Source of the DNA: Bacteroidota bacterium
GTDB lineage: Bacteria; Bacteroidota; Ignavibacteria; Kapaibacteriales; UBA2268
Reading direction: 5' to 3'
NCBI GenBank assembly: GCA_029974985.1
Contig: JARKQC010000360.1
Coordinates: forward strand, 62,001 to 126,000
Length of the DNA: 64,000 bases
Of this stretch, positions 61,405 through 64,000 are shown one piece after another (position 1 is the stretch's first letter; each line of letters opens with the position of its first letter). The position numbers and the translations under genes were made by a program. The notes below the pieces were generated by a model. It saw nothing but the letters and a program-made list of their open reading frames with translations, was not told where the DNA came from and did not search any database.

Positions 61405-62085
61405 ATGACTGAAAATAGCTATATATTATCATTGGAAAGTTCGGCAGATACGCTTGGGATATGCCTATCAAATAATTCTGAAAATATTGCTGTTGTAAAC
61501 TATTATAAAAAAAATCTTCACGATAAGTTTTTAGCAGAAATCACACATCGCATATTAAATGATTTAGAAATTAATATTAAAGAAATAAGTGCTGTTGCGG
61601 TTGCTTCGGGCCCCGGCTCATTTACGGGTTTACGCATTGCTACAAGTTTTGCAAAGGGTTTATGCTTTGGAAATGATATTAAATTTATTGCCGTGCCAAA
61701 TTTAAGTGCTTTTGCTTATAATGCTCTCGATTATGCTCGCTCACTTAACAAAAATTTTATCTATTCAACTGTCGTATCTCACAAAAATATCATATATTTT
61801 CAGAAATTTAATTCGCTTGATTTTTCATCTTTTGAAATTAAGATGACAACATTAGAAGAATTTAGTAAATTAGATTTTACAAAATCATTTTTAGTTGGAA
61901 ATGCTATTAATAAATTATCTCAAAATGATAATATGACTGAATTTTATAATCATAAAGCTGAAATTATTTCCAAATATGCTAATAAATTATTTTCAGAAGG
62001 TATATTTGAAAATATTGATGATTTCGAACCCCTATATGTACAGGATTTCGTTCCAAAAACTTCTACTAAAACTTTAAATTTTTGA
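61405..62085 (+). CDS. tsaB: tRNA threonylcarbamoyladenosine biosynthesis protein TsaB
   Basis: 226 aa. The N-terminal ILSLESSADTLGICLSNN and the motif VASGPGSFTGLRIATSFAKG are the TsaB signature. TsaB is the catalytically inactive TsaD paralogue that nucleates the t6A37-forming complex. It lies 3 nt behind fcl, the last gene of leuS-gmd-fcl-tsaB. tsaD, tsaC and tsaE are not in the window. Confidence 0.93.
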   Translation: MTENSYILSLESSADTLGICLSNNSENIAVVNYYKKNLHDKFLAEITHRILNDLEINIKEISAVAVASGPGSFTGLRIATSFAKGLCFGNDIKFIAVPNLSAFAYNALDYARSLNKNFIYSTVVSHKNIIYFQKFNSLDFSSFEIKMTTLEEFSKLDFTKSFLVGNAINKLSQNDNMTEFYNHKAEIISKYANKLFSEGIFENIDDFEPLYVQDFVPKTSTKTLNF

Positions 62086-62118
62086 GTATGAATGCTTATC
62101 CTACCTAAATAATACCTC

Positions 62119-62151
62119 AGCTACCCTACACTTCAAAAGTGTATGATAGCT
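62119..62151. repeat. Diverged GTCCTAC-family palindrome
   Basis: Arms AGCTACCCTACACTT (62119-62133) and AAGTGTATGATAGCT (62137-62151) pair imperfectly. Same 33-base layout and outer AGCT ends as the perfect palindrome at 46452-46484, but without a following T-run. Confidence 0.7.
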
Positions 62152-62393
62152 AAAATTCTATTTTCAAATAACCTTTTTCCAAATTGCATTTCTCTATATT
62201 AATAGTAACACATTTTAATAATTTTGGACATTTATGCTACTGCTCGGATTATCTCGAATCTGTCCTACATTCTCGCAGATATTGGACAGCTAATCATTGT
62301 GAAATATGATAACAAACTTTCTTACTTTTTTTTATAAAAGATAGGTCATTTAATTGCATATATTCTATATTGTAATAATTAGTATAAATAAAC

Positions 62394-62424
62394 AATGCCC
62401 GATATTATATTTATATCGAGCATT
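62394..62424 (-). terminator. Probable terminator of rocD
   Basis: AATGCCCGATAT (62394-62405) and ATATCGAGCATT (62413-62424) form a 12-bp stem with one wobble on the minus strand and a 7-nt loop, 27 nt past the rocD stop. The following tract is only moderately T-rich (GTTTATTTA). Confidence 0.65.
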
Positions 62425-62451
62425 TAATTTATTTTAATTTTTAAAAAAATA

Positions 62452-63654
62452 CTAATTGTCAAGGGCTTTTACAACTTTTTCAATTTTTTCGATAGCCCAA
62501 TCAATTTCTTCTTTTTTAATAATTAGTGGAGGTGCAAAGCGAATAATATTCTCGTGAGTTTCTTTACAAAGAATACCTTCTTCTTTAAGCATTTCGCAAT
62601 ATCTACGAGCTTTTGTTTTTAGCACAAATCCAATCCAAAGTCCGCGTCCACGTACGAAATCAATCATAGGGCTTTTTATACTTCGTAATTTTTCCATAAA
62701 ATATTCACCCATTTCATTTGAGCGTTCAATTAAATTATCTTCTTCGAGTACTTCGAGTGCTCTAACTGCAACCGCAGTACCGAGAGGGTTACCTCCGAAA
62801 GTAGAGCCATGCTCACCAGGTTTAATCACAAGCATAACATTTTTATCAGCTAAAACAGCAGAAACGGGATAGAAACCTCCGGAAAGAGCTTTTCCGATAA
62901 TAACCATATTTGGTCTTACTCCTTCGTAGTAATGAGCAAACAATTTGCCAGCACGACCAAGTCCGGACTGAATTTCGTCCGTAATAAATAAAATGTTATT
63001 TTCTTTACAAATTTTTTCAACACCTTTGAGGTATCCATCGGGTGGAATCACAACTCCACCTTCACCTTGAATAGGCTCAATAAGCACTGCCGCAGTATTA
63101 GGAGTAACTTTTGAACGTAAATCTTCTAAATTTCCATATTCATGCATAGGAAATGCTTCTTTACAATATGGACCGAATCCTTTAAAAGAGCTTGGGTCAT
63201 CAGAAAAACCAACGATAGTAGTTGTTCTACCATGGAAATTTCCGGAAGCAACAATAATTTCTGCTTTGTTTTCAGCTACACCTTTAACATCATAAGCCCA
63301 ACGACGGGCTAATTTAATTGCACTTTCAACGGCTTCGGCACCGGAATTCATTGGTAAAGACATTTCATAACCAGTTAATTCATTAAGTTTTTTATAAAAC
63401 TTTGGTAATTGATCATTACGGAAAGCACGGCTTGTAAGTGTAACTTTTGAGGCTTGTTCAACAAAAGTTTTGAAAATTTTGGGATTGCAATGCCCTTGAT
63501 TTACAGCAGAATATGCCGCAAGGCAATCGAGATATTTTTTTCCATCAACGTCAGTAACCCAGCAACCTTCAGCTTTTTCAACAACAACATCGAGTGGATG
63601 ATAATTGTGGGCGCCAAATTCATTTTCGATTTCGATATAATCTTTTGTTCTCAT
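62452..63654 (-). CDS. rocD: Ornithine aminotransferase
   Basis: 400 aa, class III PLP aminotransferase. The start NEFGAHNYHPLDVVVEKAEG, YLDCLAAYSAVNQGHCNPKI and NSGAEAVESAIKLARRW match ornithine-oxo-acid transaminases. The PLP aspartate is in FITDEIQSGLGRAG and the PLP lysine in IGKALSGGFYPVSAV. It interconverts ornithine and glutamate-5-semialdehyde. Its upstream neighbour on the same strand is carbamate kinase, which suggests arginine/ornithine catabolism. AGGA lies about 9 nt before the ATG. Confidence 0.94.
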   Translation of the reverse strand: MRTKDYIEIENEFGAHNYHPLDVVVEKAEGCWVTDVDGKKYLDCLAAYSAVNQGHCNPKIFKTFVEQASKVTLTSRAFRNDQLPKFYKKLNELTGYEMSLPMNSGAEAVESAIKLARRWAYDVKGVAENKAEIIVASGNFHGRTTTIVGFSDDPSSFKGFGPYCKEAFPMHEYGNLEDLRSKVTPNTAAVLIEPIQGEGGVVIPPDGYLKGVEKICKENNILFITDEIQSGLGRAGKLFAHYYEGVRPNMVIIGKALSGGFYPVSAVLADKNVMLVIKPGEHGSTFGGNPLGTAVAVRALEVLEEDNLIERSNEMGEYFMEKLRSIKSPMIDFVRGRGLWIGFVLKTKARRYCEMLKEEGILCKETHENIIRFAPPLIIKKEEIDWAIEKIEKVVKALDN

Positions 63655-63749
63655 TGTTTGATATCCTATAATAAATTGATAATAACATATTTTTAAAATG
63701 GCTAAAACTTATCCATTCTTTTAAATTGCAAATAATTTTTATTTATGAA

Positions 63750-63787
63750 AATATCACACATTATTAGAACAAAAAATGTGTGATATT
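63750..63787. terminator. Hairpin between arcC and rocD
   Basis: Perfect 13-bp arms AATATCACACATT (63750-63762) and AATGTGTGATATT (63775-63787) with a 12-nt loop. On the minus strand TTTTC follows. It may terminate or attenuate arcC transcription before rocD. Confidence 0.65.
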
Positions 63788-63825
63788 ATTAATAATAATT
63801 TAAATAAAGAAAACAATTAACTATT

Positions 63826-64000
63826 TTATGGTAAAATATGAGTACCCATTTTACCATCAATAGCATCCATAAGGTATTCAAAAGAAGTAATAATGGCGTG
63901 TTTGCCGCCATTACGAATAAATCTAATTACAGACTCAACTTTTGGCCCCATACTTCCGGCTGGAAAATGTCCTTCTTTATAATAATTTTCTAATTCATCA
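63826..64000 (-). CDS. arcC: Carbamate kinase, C-terminal part (truncated by window edge)
   Basis: The last 57 codons are visible. Hand translation gives GHFPAGSMGPKVESVIRFIR, then NGGKHAIITSFEYLMDAIDG and GTHILP before the stop at 63826-63828. This is the conserved end of carbamate kinases ('FPAGSMGPKVEA...GKxAIITxLExxxxALxGxxGT'). The enzyme makes ATP from carbamoyl phosphate in the arginine deiminase pathway. The rest of the gene lies to the right of the window. Confidence 0.9.
   Translation of the reverse strand, partial: DELENYYKEGHFPAGSMGPKVESVIRFIRNGGKHAIITSFEYLMDAIDGKMGTHILP

Larger units (their letters stand above)
62086..62451. other. Repeat-bearing intergenic region between tsaB and rocD
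   Basis: 366 bases between convergent genes: a half copy of the GGATAAGCATTC element (62090-62101, inverse), a diverged GTCCTAC-family palindrome (62119-62151), a weak CTGTCC/GGACAG dyad (62260-62265 and 62284-62289), and the rocD terminator. No ORF of note. Confidence 0.55.

Noticed and set aside
1-64000. tRNA or rRNA genes
   Set aside because: I scanned intergenic regions for TTC-A/G loop and CCA-type ends and saw no cloverleaf candidate; a covariance scan would be needed to exclude one fully.

Overview
This is a strongly A+T-rich chromosomal segment from a member of the Bacteroidota/FCB group. Several secreted proteins have signal peptides or lipoboxes. One carries a C-terminal domain that looks like a type IX secretion (T9SS) sorting signal, and there is a PorV/PorQ-family barrel. 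BshB1 (bacillithiol), a choice-of-anchor-D giant protein and sparse Shine-Dalgarno use fit the same group. An Ignavibacteria/Kapabacteria-like lineage is my best guess; this is inference, since no rRNA is present.

Layout. 1-6.2 kb: two large secreted proteins, divergently transcribed: an IgGFc-binding-like/ASH protein cut by the window edge, and an Asp-box (BNR) protein with a sorting domain. 6.2-8.8 kb: tilS-hpt. 8.8-14.4 kb: a tight seven-gene minus-strand operon (NUDIX hydrolase, parA, parB, thioesterase, PorV/PorQ-like, small secreted protein, membrane protein with three winged-helix-like repeats), followed by miaB. 16-29 kb: a haem-binding lipoprotein, a PP2C/PAP2 signalling operon, a chemoreceptor, pirin, a double-OmpA protein, rhodanese, urea transporter and rpsU. 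29.5-35.7 kb: SDR, acyl-CoA synthetase, a REC-CheB fusion, a TPR protein and murQ.

Accessory zone, 35.8-46.5 kb. A decaying operon holds a propeller gene broken by one in-frame TAG and a thioredoxin-like gene broken by a frameshift. Next comes recQ, then a divergent regulatory locus: a Mor-like activator and two unknown proteins face an XRE regulator, an S24 (LexA/UmuD-type) protein and a small winged-helix-like protein, across an intergenic region rich in palindromes. A 78-bp repeat in inverted orientation (38192-38269 and 44686-44763) brackets recQ plus this locus. To its right lie an octamer tandem repeat, a cluster of palindromes, and a Cys-rich secreted lipoprotein next to a CPBP membrane protease. 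The locus resembles a phage-type genetic switch with no phage body.

46.5-64 kb. An epimerase and second CPBP protein; bshB1-TPR-polyprenyl synthase; an NlpC/P60 hydrolase; then a type II restriction-modification cassette (methyltransferase with an HTH-like N-terminus, a 62-aa ORF and a TdeIII-family endonuclease). The cassette sits between two copies of a 42-bp terminator-containing direct repeat, as expected for insertion with target duplication, and its codon use differs from its neighbours. After that come a ZU5/YfaP-like lipoprotein, leuS-gmd-fcl-tsaB (tRNA charging, GDP-fucose synthesis, t6A modification), rocD and the 3' end of arcC (ornithine/carbamoyl-phosphate metabolism).

I saw no tRNA, rRNA, CRISPR array or intact transposase. 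Strongest leads: the R-M island with its duplication, the S24/Mor switch bracketed by inverted repeats, the Cys-rich lipoprotein/CPBP pair, and several families of dispersed palindromes.
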